NCBI RefSeq assembly: GCF_010727475.1 | Contig: NZ_AP022567.1 | Coordinates: forward strand, 6,014,001 to 6,078,000 | DNA from: Mycolicibacterium mageritense | Lineage (GTDB): Bacteria > Actinomycetota > Actinomycetes > Mycobacteriales > Mycobacteriaceae | Direction: 5' to 3' | DNA length: 64,000 nucleotides | Part shown: in pieces, positions 16,597 through 27,212 of the stretch | How positions within the stretch are numbered: the stretch's first letter is position 1 | Layout of the letters: each line of letters starts with the position of its first letter | Translations under genes and position numbers: made by a program | Notes under the pieces: model-generated | Databases searched by the model: none | Told to the model about the DNA's origin: nothing | The model's input: only the letters and a program-made list of their open reading frames with translations

Positions 16597-17448
16597 TCAG
16601 CCGACCTTCTTTCTGATGATCTGGGCGAGGCGGGACAGGCTCATCACGGTCAGCACGATCGCGACGGACGGGAAGAACACCAAGCCCGGGGCGGAATTGA
16701 TGTAGTTGCGCCCCTCCGAGATGAGCAATCCCCACTCCGGCTCCGGAGGTTGCGCCCCGTAGCCCAGGAAGCTCAACGAGGCGATGGCCAGTATCGCGGT
16801 GCCGAACTGCAGGGCAGCCAACGACAACACCGCCGAGTAGGAGTTGGGCAGCACATGGCGGAACAGCAGTGTCAGGTGACCGGCCCCGAGATGCTCGCTG
16901 GCCTCGACGAACGGCAGGTTGCGCGTGGCCAGTACCTCGGAACGGGCCAGCCGGGCGAACACCGCGATCGACGACACGCCGACCGCGATCGCCGCGTTCA
17001 CCGTGCCGAAGCCGAGCGCCACGATGATCGTGATGGACAGCAGCAGGGTGGGAATCGACAGCAGCACATCGACGATCCGGCTGATGATGCTGTCGGTGGC
17101 GCGCCCGAAGTACGCGGCGAACAGACCCAGCGCGGTGCCGACGACCAGACCGATCACCACGGCGATGAACGACCCTGCGATGGTGGCCGCTGTGCCGGCA
17201 ACGACCCGGCTCAGCAGGTCACGCCCGATGTAGTCGGTGCCGAACGGATGGGCGAGGCTCGGGCCCGCCAGCGGCAGCGCGGGATTCTCCTGCAGCGGAT
17301 CGTAGGGGGCGATCACATCCGGCGCTGCGATCATCGCCGCGACGAGTACCAGGAATGCCAGCGGCACGGCATCCCACGCGCTGATCCCGCGCAGCCGGCC
17401 GATCCGGGGGATCTGCACCGAGGACGGCAGTACGCCCGTCGTGCTCAT
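16597..17448 (-). CDS. ABC transporter permease, DppC type
   Basis: 283 residues with about six membrane helices and the N-terminal DppC motif (HPFGTDYIGRDLLSRVVAGT, about 70-90). The EAA loop is EASEHLGAGHLTLLFRHVLPN (the Gly in it contacts the ATPase). The start ATG overlaps the DppB-type stop by ATGA. It forms the membrane channel with the DppB-type partner. Confidence 0.92.
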   Translation of the reverse strand: MSTTGVLPSSVQIPRIGRLRGISAWDAVPLAFLVLVAAMIAAPDVIAPYDPLQENPALPLAGPSLAHPFGTDYIGRDLLSRVVAGTAATIAGSFIAVVIGLVVGTALGLFAAYFGRATDSIISRIVDVLLSIPTLLLSITIIVALGFGTVNAAIAVGVSSIAVFARLARSEVLATRNLPFVEASEHLGAGHLTLLFRHVLPNSYSAVLSLAALQFGTAILAIASLSFLGYGAQPPEPEWGLLISEGRNYINSAPGLVFFPSVAIVLTVMSLSRLAQIIRKKVG

Positions 17449-18422
17449 GCGCTCACCGCCGCGGCCCGGGGCGCCGACCGTTCGATCCGGGGGTCGATCA
17501 GCGGATAGAGCAGATCCACAGCGAGATTGACGATCACAAAGGTGGCCGAGACCGTGATCACGACCGCCTGGATGATCGGGGTGTCCTGGTTGCGCACCGC
17601 GGTCTCCGTGAGATAGCCGATGCCGGTGCGGTTGAAGATGGTTTCGGTGATGACGGAGCCGGCGAGCAGTTCGCCGACGGTGATCGCGACGATGGTCACG
17701 GTGGGGATGGATCCGTTCTTGAGGAGGTGGCCGAAAATTATCCGCTGGTCGCCAAGGCCTTTGGCGCGTAACACCTCGACGTAGGGTTGCCCGGCGGCGT
17801 TGCTCAACCCCTGGATCAACACTTGCGCGATCGGTGCGGCAACGGGCAGTGCGAGCGGCAACGCTGCCAGCACAGTCGATCGAAGACCCTCGTCACGCAC
17901 TGCCGACACCCAGCCAAGCTGGAACGAGAAAAGCTGTAGTGCAACAAGACCCGTGACGAACACCGGGATGGACAGGAATGCCGGCGGCAGCGCCCGAGCG
18001 GCTTCCCGCACAGTCGGCCACGGTGCGAACACCGCGGCCAGCGCGATCGCGAAACCCAGCAGTGCGGCCAGGACGAACGCCACGCCGGCAAGGGCCAGCG
18101 TGGAGGGCAGTGCGTGGGCCAGCAGACGCGACACCGACTGGCCGCTGTTGAGCGAGAATCCGAGATCGCCTGTGAACAGCCGCTGTACCGAGACGCCGAA
18201 CTGCACGACTGCCGGGTCGCTGAGGCGGTAGTAGTCCCGCAACACCTGGGCGTCCTGGTCGGAGATGGGGTTCTCGGGATTGGAGATCTGCTGCTCGATC
18301 GGATCGCCCGGCAGTACGTTGAGCACGAAAAATACTGCGGTGTAGGCCAGTACGATCACCACCGCTGACTGGGCGATACGCCGCAGCGTGAAACTCAACA
18401 CGACTGCGAAGCTATTGCCCAC
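17445..18422 (-). CDS. ABC transporter permease, DppB type
   Basis: 325 residues, six helices, the N-terminal DppB signature LPGDPIEQQISN and the EAA loop YVEVLRAKGLGDQRIIFGHLLKN (about 215-237). It is the first gene of the five-gene operon permease, permease, ATPase, binding protein, flavoprotein. The upstream 141 bp are shared with the divergent LLM pair and contain two copies of a TTAAGC-ended motif (18456-18464 and 18480-18487), possibly operator half-sites. Confidence 0.92.
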   Translation of the reverse strand: MGNSFAVVLSFTLRRIAQSAVVIVLAYTAVFFVLNVLPGDPIEQQISNPENPISDQDAQVLRDYYRLSDPAVVQFGVSVQRLFTGDLGFSLNSGQSVSRLLAHALPSTLALAGVAFVLAALLGFAIALAAVFAPWPTVREAARALPPAFLSIPVFVTGLVALQLFSFQLGWVSAVRDEGLRSTVLAALPLALPVAAPIAQVLIQGLSNAAGQPYVEVLRAKGLGDQRIIFGHLLKNGSIPTVTIVAITVGELLAGSVITETIFNRTGIGYLTETAVRNQDTPIIQAVVITVSATFVIVNLAVDLLYPLIDPRIERSAPRAAAVSA

Positions 18423-18528
18423 TCGGGCGGACGACGAGAATTCGCACCTTTAGGAACTTTAAGCCGACAGTTCACTTGTACTTAAGCGTTACCGGCACCG
18501 GCATTTGGACTTCGGCTGATCGCAATAA

Positions 18529-18556
18529 TTGTCTGATCCGGCGGTCGACGTAGCGT
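18529..18556 (+). promoter_or_regulatory. Candidate leaderless promoter of the LLM pair
   Basis: TTGTCT (18529-18534) and TAGCGT (18551-18556) with a 16-bp spacer. The ATG at 18564 is 7 nt past the -10, as in leaderless mycobacterial transcripts. No ribosome site precedes the gene, which agrees with this. Confidence 0.5.
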
Positions 18557-18563
18557 CGAATTC

Positions 18564-19511
18564 ATGGCTGTCACATTGTCGGTCGGGGTGGAGGTGATCG
18601 GTGACGGGCTCACCGGGATTCCGGCACGGGGTATCGCAGATCTGGCCCGGCGGCTCGAAAGAGCGGGGGTGGCCTACTGGGTGATCGGCGCCGAGCGGGG
18701 CGAGGCCGGTGAGGAGCCCGCGACAAGCCTCGATGCGTCGCTCATCGCCACGATCGCGGCCCGGCACAGCTCCACCCTGGGCCTGGTCGTGGCCGCGGCC
18801 GGGCACCGAGACCACCCCTACAACCTGGCGCGCCGGCTGGTATCGGTCGACCACGCCGCACAGGGCCGGGTCGGCTGGCTCGCCCTCGACTTCGATCATC
18901 GCATCGCGCTCAATGCCGCGACCGACACCTGGACCGGCGCTGAACTCGACCCGGTGCACACCGCACACGCCATCACCGCGGTACGGACGCTGTGGCGCAC
19001 GTGGCCGCTCGATTCGGTGGTGGGTGACCTGACCACCGGGGTCTTCGCCGACACGGCCCGCATCCGCCGAGCCGACGTGCATGAGGGTTACGCCATCTCG
19101 GGACCGCTGAACGTGCCCGGTTCGGTGCAGGGCGATCTTCCGGTGTGGCAGCAGGTGCCGCCGGGCACACCCGCACCGGGCGCGGACCTGGTGATTGTCG
19201 AGGACGGCGATCCCATCCCGGCAGACAGTGCCGCGGTGGTGCGACTGCGTGCGGCCGAGGGAATCGGTGCCGCACTCGACAGGATCGCCCGGTCCGGCGC
19301 GGCCTCCGGTGTGGTGTTGCGGCTGAAACCTTCTGCGCTGCAGGACGTGCTGGAGAAGGTCCTGCCCGATGCGCGCCGCCTCGGGGTCGTGGCGAGCCCC
19401 GGCGCGGGAACGCTGCGCGACCGGCTGGGCCTGCCGGTGCCGGCCTACCCGGACCTGTCCGATCACCCCGTTGTCTTCGATACTGCCCCGACCCCGGGAG
19501 GGCGACTGTGA
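18564..19511 (+). CDS. Short, divergent LLM-class flavin oxidoreductase-like protein
   Basis: 315 residues with LLM-fold character: LARRLERAGVAYWVIGAE, HSSTLGLVVAAAGHRDHPYNLARRLVSVDHAAQGRVGWLAL (in two parts of the barrel), and the C-terminal RDRLGLPVPAYP. It is about 100 residues shorter than usual, and the central and C-terminal parts are poorly conserved, so the flavin site may be incomplete. It overlaps the full-length LLM gene by GTGA. It may be a subunit or regulator of that partner rather than an enzyme itself. Confidence 0.7.
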   Translation: MAVTLSVGVEVIGDGLTGIPARGIADLARRLERAGVAYWVIGAERGEAGEEPATSLDASLIATIAARHSSTLGLVVAAAGHRDHPYNLARRLVSVDHAAQGRVGWLALDFDHRIALNAATDTWTGAELDPVHTAHAITAVRTLWRTWPLDSVVGDLTTGVFADTARIRRADVHEGYAISGPLNVPGSVQGDLPVWQQVPPGTPAPGADLVIVEDGDPIPADSAAVVRLRAAEGIGAALDRIARSGAASGVVLRLKPSALQDVLEKVLPDARRLGVVASPGAGTLRDRLGLPVPAYPDLSDHPVVFDTAPTPGGRL

Positions 19512-20815
19512 CCGAGCGTCAATTGATCCTCAACGTCAATGTGCTCAACGTCGGCATCCATACCGGTTCCTGGCAACGGAGCACAGAACCGCCCACGTCG
19601 TTCACCGATCCGGGCTACTACGCGCGTATGGGGCGGATCGCCGAACGGGGCAGGCTCGACGCGCTGTTCCTCGCCGACGGCCCGGCCCTGCGTGAGCATC
19701 CGGCGCTGCGGCCTTCGCAGGCGCTGGAACCCAGCGTCATCCTGGCGTCGGTCGCGGCCGAGACTGAGCACCTCGGCCTGATCGGGACGCTGTCCTCGAC
19801 CTTCAACGACCCGGTCGAACTGGCTCACCGGATGCTGGCGCTCGACGAGCTCTCGGGTGGCCGGTCGGCCTGGAACGTCGTCACGACGTATTCACTGCCC
19901 GCGGGTGGCAATTTCGGCCTGGCCGATTACCCGGACCGCTCGACGCGTTACCGGCGCGCCGCCGAGTTCGTGGATGTGGTGCGGGCCCTGTGGCGCGACG
20001 CGGCCGACGCCAGCGGGCGCGGCATCGACCATCACGGCGAGTTCTTCACGGTCGTCGGGTCGCTGCCGCAGGGCCCGTCGCCGCAGGGCTATCCGCTGCT
20101 GGTGCAGGCGGGCGGGTCACCGCAGGGTAGGGAGCTGGCCGGGCGCATCGCCGACGCGGTCTTCAGCGCCGAGCTCGATCTCGGTGCGGGCATCGACCAC
20201 TACCGGTACGTCAAGGATGTCGCCGTGGCCCACGGCCGCCGCCGGGGCGACGTCAAGATCCTGCCCGGGTTGATCACCACGATCGGCAGCGACCGGGCCG
20301 AAGCCGAGCGGCGCTACGAGGAGCAGAACGCCCTGCTGCCGACCGGCCACGATCTGGAACGGTTGTCGCAGGTGCTCGGCGAGGATCTGTCGGGGCTTCC
20401 GCTCGACGCGCCGGTGCCCGCGCGGCTGCTCGGCGAGGTCGCCGATCCGGCGAAATTCGGTGCATCGCTGGGCTTCCGGGAATCCATCGTCAGGCTCATC
20501 GAAACCGGACGGCTCACGCTGCGGCAGGCGGTGCGCGAGTTCAGCGGGGCCGGACACCGCGTGATCGTCGGGTCACCGGTGGACGTGGCCGACACGATCG
20601 AACACTGGTTCCTGGCCGGCGCGGCCGACGGGTTCAACCTCATGCCCGACGTGTTCCCCGACGGCCTGGAGGTCTTCGTCGACGAGGTGGTGCCGCTGCT
20701 GCAGGAACGCGGGATTTTCCGCACCCAGTACGCCGAATCGACACTGCGGGAGCGGTTCACGGGGCTGCCGTACCCGGTCGGTGCGTTGAGCCTGGTGCCC
20801 CGGCGCCTGGCGTAA
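19508..20815 (+). CDS. LLM-class FMN-dependent monooxygenase (NtaA/SnaA/DszA family)
   Basis: 435 residues from GTG 19508. It carries family features GIHTGSWQRSTEPPTSFTD, SGGRSAWNVVTTYS (about 118-131), PLLVQAGGSPQGRELAGRIADAVF and the terminal VPLLQERGIFRTQYAESTLRE. It is homologous to the 450-residue LLM protein at 2297-3649. It probably uses FMNH2 and O2 on an alkyl sulfone, sulfide or amine. It is translationally coupled to the short LLM-like gene and divergent from the transporter operon. Confidence 0.88.
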   Translation: MTERQLILNVNVLNVGIHTGSWQRSTEPPTSFTDPGYYARMGRIAERGRLDALFLADGPALREHPALRPSQALEPSVILASVAAETEHLGLIGTLSSTFNDPVELAHRMLALDELSGGRSAWNVVTTYSLPAGGNFGLADYPDRSTRYRRAAEFVDVVRALWRDAADASGRGIDHHGEFFTVVGSLPQGPSPQGYPLLVQAGGSPQGRELAGRIADAVFSAELDLGAGIDHYRYVKDVAVAHGRRRGDVKILPGLITTIGSDRAEAERRYEEQNALLPTGHDLERLSQVLGEDLSGLPLDAPVPARLLGEVADPAKFGASLGFRESIVRLIETGRLTLRQAVREFSGAGHRVIVGSPVDVADTIEHWFLAGAADGFNLMPDVFPDGLEVFVDEVVPLLQERGIFRTQYAESTLRERFTGLPYPVGALSLVPRRLA

Positions 20816-20837
20816 CAGCCGCGGGTACCTTGTTAGC

Positions 20838-21638
20838 GTGGACACCCCGGTAGCCGTCGTCACAGGAGCCAGCCGTGGCGCGGGGCGCGGAATCGCCGCG
20901 GCCCTGCTCTCCGACGGCTGGCGCGTCTACGGAACCGGCCGCACCGTGACCGACCTGGGGGAGCGCGGCATCGCGGTGCAACTCGACCATTCCGACGACG
21001 CGGCAGTCGGGGCGCTGTTCGAGCGGGTCGGCACCGAGGCCGGTCGGCTCGATCTGCTGGTCAACAACGCCGCCGCGATCCACGACGACCTGGTCAACCC
21101 GAAGCCGTTCTGGGAGAAGCCCATCGAGCTGGCCGATGTGCTCGACGTCGGCTTGCGGTCGGCGTACGTCGCATCGTGGTACGCCGCTCCGCTGCTGGTG
21201 GCGGGCGGGAAGGGGTTGATCGCGTTCACGTCGTCGCCCGGCTCGGTGTGCTACCTGCACGGCCCGGCGTACGGGGCCCAGAAGGCCGGTGTGGACAAGC
21301 TGGCCGCCGACATGGCGGTCGATTTCCGCGGCACCGGCGTCGCCACGGTGTCGATCTGGATGGGGATTCTGTTGACCGACAAGCTGCGGGCCGCGTTCGC
21401 TGGGCAACCCGATGCCTTGGCCAAGACCGCCGATCACGCCGAAACCCCGGAATTCACCGGGCATCTGATCAACGCGCTCTATCGCGACCCACAGCTCGCG
21501 GAGCTGTCCGGGCACACGGTGATCGGTGCCGAGCTCGCGGCGCGCTACGGCATCACCGATGCGGAGGGCCGGGTTCCGCCCTCGCACCGCGAGATGCTCG
21601 GAGCACCGCGCGAGCCCAGTGCGGTCGTGGTGCGCTGA
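20838..21638 (+). CDS. Short-chain dehydrogenase/reductase
   Basis: 266 residues from GTG 20838. The NAD(P)-binding motif VVTGASRGAGRGIA (about 7-20), NNAA and the active site (Ser in FTSSPGS, then YGAQKAG with Tyr and Lys) are all present, so it should be active. TACCTT lies 6 nt before the GTG, suggesting a leaderless start. Its substrate cannot be inferred; similar proteins in mycobacteria are annotated as generic oxidoreductases. Confidence 0.88.
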   Translation: MDTPVAVVTGASRGAGRGIAAALLSDGWRVYGTGRTVTDLGERGIAVQLDHSDDAAVGALFERVGTEAGRLDLLVNNAAAIHDDLVNPKPFWEKPIELADVLDVGLRSAYVASWYAAPLLVAGGKGLIAFTSSPGSVCYLHGPAYGAQKAGVDKLAADMAVDFRGTGVATVSIWMGILLTDKLRAAFAGQPDALAKTADHAETPEFTGHLINALYRDPQLAELSGHTVIGAELAARYGITDAEGRVPPSHREMLGAPREPSAVVVR

Positions 21639-21706
21639 GAGCTCCCACCGGCGTGTTGCCGATGCGAATTCTGCGTCGCTGACGCCGCCGAGAAACAGCA
21701 CGTGAC

Positions 21707-21723
21707 CTGCGACACAGTCGCAG
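21707..21723. promoter_or_regulatory. Inverted repeat upstream of the aldose epimerase gene
   Basis: CTGCGAC-aca-GTCGCAG, perfect 7-bp arms, 76 bp before the ATG at 21799. It could be an operator for a sugar-responsive regulator. The remainder of the 160-bp gap shows no gene. Confidence 0.4.
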
Positions 21724-21798
21724 CGTGTGGCGTTCGCTGCCGGATCGGCTCGCCGAAATGTGCCCGACTTCGCGGTGTCGCGCGCGGACAATGCCCCT

Positions 21799-22977
21799 AT
21801 GCGCGAGAAAGGATTACTTCGACTCATGGCCATTGCCGGTGTAGTGGGCCTGGCGGCGTGCGGTAGCGCAACCGACACCGGCGACGAGCCGGTAGGGGCG
21901 CCGTCGATCACCGACGAGGCGTTCGGCCAGGTGGGCGGAACCCCGGTGACCCGCTACACGCTCGACAACGGGCGCGGCATGCGGGTACGAATCCTCAACT
22001 ACGGCGGAATCATTCAGTCGATCGACGTGCCCGACCGCGACGGGACGGCCGGCAACGTAGTGCTCGGCTTCCCGGACCTGGACGGCTATCTCAACAACAC
22101 CGGCGACGCCAAGACCTACTTCGGTGCGATCATCGGCCGCTACGGCAATCGAATCGCCAAGGGCGCCTTCTCGCTCAATGGTGCCAGACACCAGATACCC
22201 GTCAACAACAACGGCAACAGCCTGCACGGCGGCACGGCCGGCTTCGACTCGAAGGTATGGCGGGCAACGCCCGCGAACGCGAGCGACAGCGTCGGCCTCA
22301 AACTCGAATACGTCAGCCCCGCAGGTGAAATGGGCTATCCCGGAGCGCTGACCACGACCGTCACCTACACCGTGGATCGGGAAAACCAGCTGCGCATCGA
22401 CTATCACGCGACCACCGATGCACCCACCGTCGTCAACCTGACCAACCACAGCTACTTCAACCTGGCCGGCGAGGATGCGCTGAACATCTACGACCAGAAG
22501 CTCACCATCAACGCCGACAGCTACACGCCGACCGATTCCACCCAGATCCCGACCGGTCAGATCACGCCCGTGAAAGACACCCCGTTCGACTTCACGTCCC
22601 CGACTCCGATCGGGGCCCGCATCACCGCAAACGACCCGCAGCTGCTGCTCGCCCACGGTTACGACCACAACTGGGTGATCAACCGCGGCAACGAAACCGG
22701 CCTGGTGCAGGCGGCCAAGGCCGAGGATCCACAGACCGGTCGTACCCTGACCGTGTCCACCACCGAACCCGGCGTGCAGGTCTACACATCCAACTTCCTC
22801 GAAGGGGCGTTCACCGGCACGAGCGGCCACAGTTACCGGCAAGGTGCGGGGTTCACGATGGAAACCCAGCACTTCCCGGACTCACCGAACCAGCCGAGTT
22901 TCCCGTCCACGACCCTCAACCCGGGGCAAAGCTACGATTCGACAACTGTTTTCGCCTTCGGCGTAGCCGTGTCGTGA
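21799..22977 (+). CDS. Exported lipoprotein aldose 1-epimerase (mutarotase)
   Basis: 392 residues from ATG 21799. A short signal peptide ends in the lipobox LAAC (Cys about 21), so the enzyme should be anchored outside the membrane. The mutarotase core follows: NYGGIIQSIDVPDRDG, YFGAIIGRYGNRIAKG (substrate Arg), NNNGNSLHGGTAGFDSKVW (His), NLTNHSYFNLAG (catalytic His), and the catalytic Glu near METQHFPDSPNQPSFPS. It interconverts alpha and beta anomers of hexoses. The 24-residue upstream extension was rejected because it would hide the signal peptide. Confidence 0.9.
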   Translation: MREKGLLRLMAIAGVVGLAACGSATDTGDEPVGAPSITDEAFGQVGGTPVTRYTLDNGRGMRVRILNYGGIIQSIDVPDRDGTAGNVVLGFPDLDGYLNNTGDAKTYFGAIIGRYGNRIAKGAFSLNGARHQIPVNNNGNSLHGGTAGFDSKVWRATPANASDSVGLKLEYVSPAGEMGYPGALTTTVTYTVDRENQLRIDYHATTDAPTVVNLTNHSYFNLAGEDALNIYDQKLTINADSYTPTDSTQIPTGQITPVKDTPFDFTSPTPIGARITANDPQLLLAHGYDHNWVINRGNETGLVQAAKAEDPQTGRTLTVSTTEPGVQVYTSNFLEGAFTGTSGHSYRQGAGFTMETQHFPDSPNQPSFPSTTLNPGQSYDSTTVFAFGVAVS

Positions 22978-22978
22978 C

Positions 22979-25465
<2,487 letters not shown>

Positions 25466-25532
25466 GACGCGAAGCATGACAGGGTTGCGTGCACGCTTGG
25501 CGGGAGATTGGCGTCAGACAGGTGAACGACGG

Positions 25533-26042
25533 CTATATCGCCCTCAGATATCTGCCGGTCACGACGCGTTGCACGAGTCGGGTCGCCGGTCCGCCCAGCC
25601 GGCTCCACCACGTCGCGGGCCGGGAGAACGCGACCACCTCGGCGTGCACCGCGTCTGTTGCCGGGTCGTAACGGACCGAGAACAACTCTTCGCCCGATTC
25701 CGGATGACCGGGCAGCGTGCCGTACGCGAAGCCGCGACGGTCGGATTCCGCGTCGGACTCGCCGAGCACGTACACCACCCGGCACGGCACCCAGATCGGT
25801 CCGAGCCGGGCCAGCAGATCCGTGCCGACCGCGGCCGTTTCCGTCGTGGCCTGAATCCGCAGACCCGCGCCGCGCTGCATACCCCACCGCATGACGGCGT
25901 CGCCCGCGCGCTCGAACCGGTCCCGGCCGCTGCCGATGATCGCGGTGACGCGGGTGTGGTGATAACCGTCCGGAAGCTGTCCGGCAGTTGCCCCCACGTC
26001 CGGATAGGTCAACGGCAGCCCCGCGAGATCGTCGAGTTTCAC
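25533..26042 (-). CDS. DUF1990 family protein
   Basis: 169 residues. The line AGDAVMRWGMQRGAGLRI (about 47-64), the central VPCRVVYVLGESDAESDRRGFAYGTLPGHPESGEELFSV and the C-terminal FSRPATWWSRLGGPATRLVQR are typical of the actinobacterial/plant DUF1990 family, whose function is unknown. It ends 67 bp from the glgP start and is divergent from the thioesterase gene. Confidence 0.8.
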   Translation of the reverse strand: MKLDDLAGLPLTYPDVGATAGQLPDGYHHTRVTAIIGSGRDRFERAGDAVMRWGMQRGAGLRIQATTETAAVGTDLLARLGPIWVPCRVVYVLGESDAESDRRGFAYGTLPGHPESGEELFSVRYDPATDAVHAEVVAFSRPATWWSRLGGPATRLVQRVVTGRYLRAI

Positions 26043-26101
26043 CCTGCCAGCCTGTCATCGCCGGCTTAGAGTTCAAGGGACTCGGGTAATACCGTTGCCG
26101 G

Positions 26102-26722
26102 GTGGCCACGGACAGCAAGCATCCCGGCGGCGGGTTCAACCCGCCGGTTCCCACCGATCGCGGTGGGCCCGACTACGGCCGGTTCGTCGAGGCGGTGCGT
26201 GCGCTGCAGGACCACGCGAGGGCAGCCGATGCACCTGACGACGTGATCTCCGAGGCCGCCGACCTGATCGAGAAGGTCTCTGCGCTGCTGGCGCCGTACG
26301 ACGCCGACGAGTGGAATTCGCCGTCGGGTCGGCGCATGGACCTGCCCAACCGTGGCAACGTCCTCGCGGTGCCGGTACACCTGGAAGTGACGGCCGCGGG
26401 CCGGATTGCCGGGACAGCGATCTTCCGGCGCTTCCACCTCGGTCGCAATGGTGCGGTGCACGGCGGCGCGTTGGCCTTGCTGTTCGATTCGTTGCTGGGC
26501 TTCACTGCGGCGAAACTGACCGGCAGCCCGTACCAGCGGACGGGCTATCTGCACGTCGACTACCGCAAGATCGCATTGATCGAGAAGGAACTACAGGTGG
26601 AAGCCGGGATAGACCGCATAGAGGGGCGCAAGATCTTCGTCACCGGGCGCCTGTGCGACGGGGACGACGTGCTCACCGAGGGCGAGGCACTGTTCGTCCG
26701 GCTCAAGCCGGGGCAGCCGTGA
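26102..26722 (+). CDS. PaaI-type hotdog thioesterase
   Basis: 206 residues from GTG 26102. The hotdog core contains GAVHGGALALLFDSLLGF (about 118-135), where the His-Gly-Gly and Asp are the usual catalytic region, and YLHVDYRKIALIEKELQVE. An N-terminal 80-residue extension precedes it. It probably hydrolyses an acyl-CoA. TACCGT ends 6 nt before the GTG, so it may be leaderless. It overlaps the next gene by GTGA. Confidence 0.82.
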   Translation: MATDSKHPGGGFNPPVPTDRGGPDYGRFVEAVRALQDHARAADAPDDVISEAADLIEKVSALLAPYDADEWNSPSGRRMDLPNRGNVLAVPVHLEVTAAGRIAGTAIFRRFHLGRNGAVHGGALALLFDSLLGFTAAKLTGSPYQRTGYLHVDYRKIALIEKELQVEAGIDRIEGRKIFVTGRLCDGDDVLTEGEALFVRLKPGQP

Positions 26723-27138
26723 ACCTCTCCGCCGCCAAGCGCGGCTGGGCCCGGTGGCGCGACGGGCTCCGGGAACGGCCGTTCGCGAATCTGGTGTACC
26801 GCGCCGTCGTCGGCGGCGTCGGCACGGTCATCCTGTTGGTCGGCATCGTGACGATCCCGTACCCGGGGCCCGGCTGGGCCATCGTGTTCCTCGGTCTGGC
26901 CATCCTGGCCAGCGAATTCGAATTCGCCAAGCACGCCCTGCGCTACATCCGGACGAGGTACGACAAGGTCATGGCCTGGTTCGACCGGCAGCACATCGCG
27001 GTGAAAGGCCTCAGCGCGGCGTTCACCGGCGCTGTCGTGGTGGCGACGCTGTGGTTGCTCGGAGCGGTCGGTTGGAGCGCCGACCTGGTGGGCCTGGAGC
27101 AGCCCTGGTTGGACAGCCCCATCGGCCTGGGGTCCTGA
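26719..27138 (+). CDS. PGPGW/TIGR02611-type transmembrane protein
   Basis: 139 residues from GTG 26719. The family motif IPYPGPGWAIVFLGLAIL lies in the second half of a helical hairpin (about 35-70). A third hydrophobic segment is at about 98-118. The function is unknown; the family is widespread in actinobacteria. It is translationally coupled to the thioesterase gene. Confidence 0.8.
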   Translation: MNLSAAKRGWARWRDGLRERPFANLVYRAVVGGVGTVILLVGIVTIPYPGPGWAIVFLGLAILASEFEFAKHALRYIRTRYDKVMAWFDRQHIAVKGLSAAFTGAVVVATLWLLGAVGWSADLVGLEQPWLDSPIGLGS

Positions 27139-27212
27139 GCAATAACACCGATGGCGGCCACAGATAGCATGGTCGCGATCGTGTTCACCCCCGCACCGTA
27201 GGAGATTCCTCG

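Noticed and set aside
27139..27212. Possible T-box riboswitch before thrS
   Set aside because: The gap is only 74 bp and has no T-box consensus or specifier stem.
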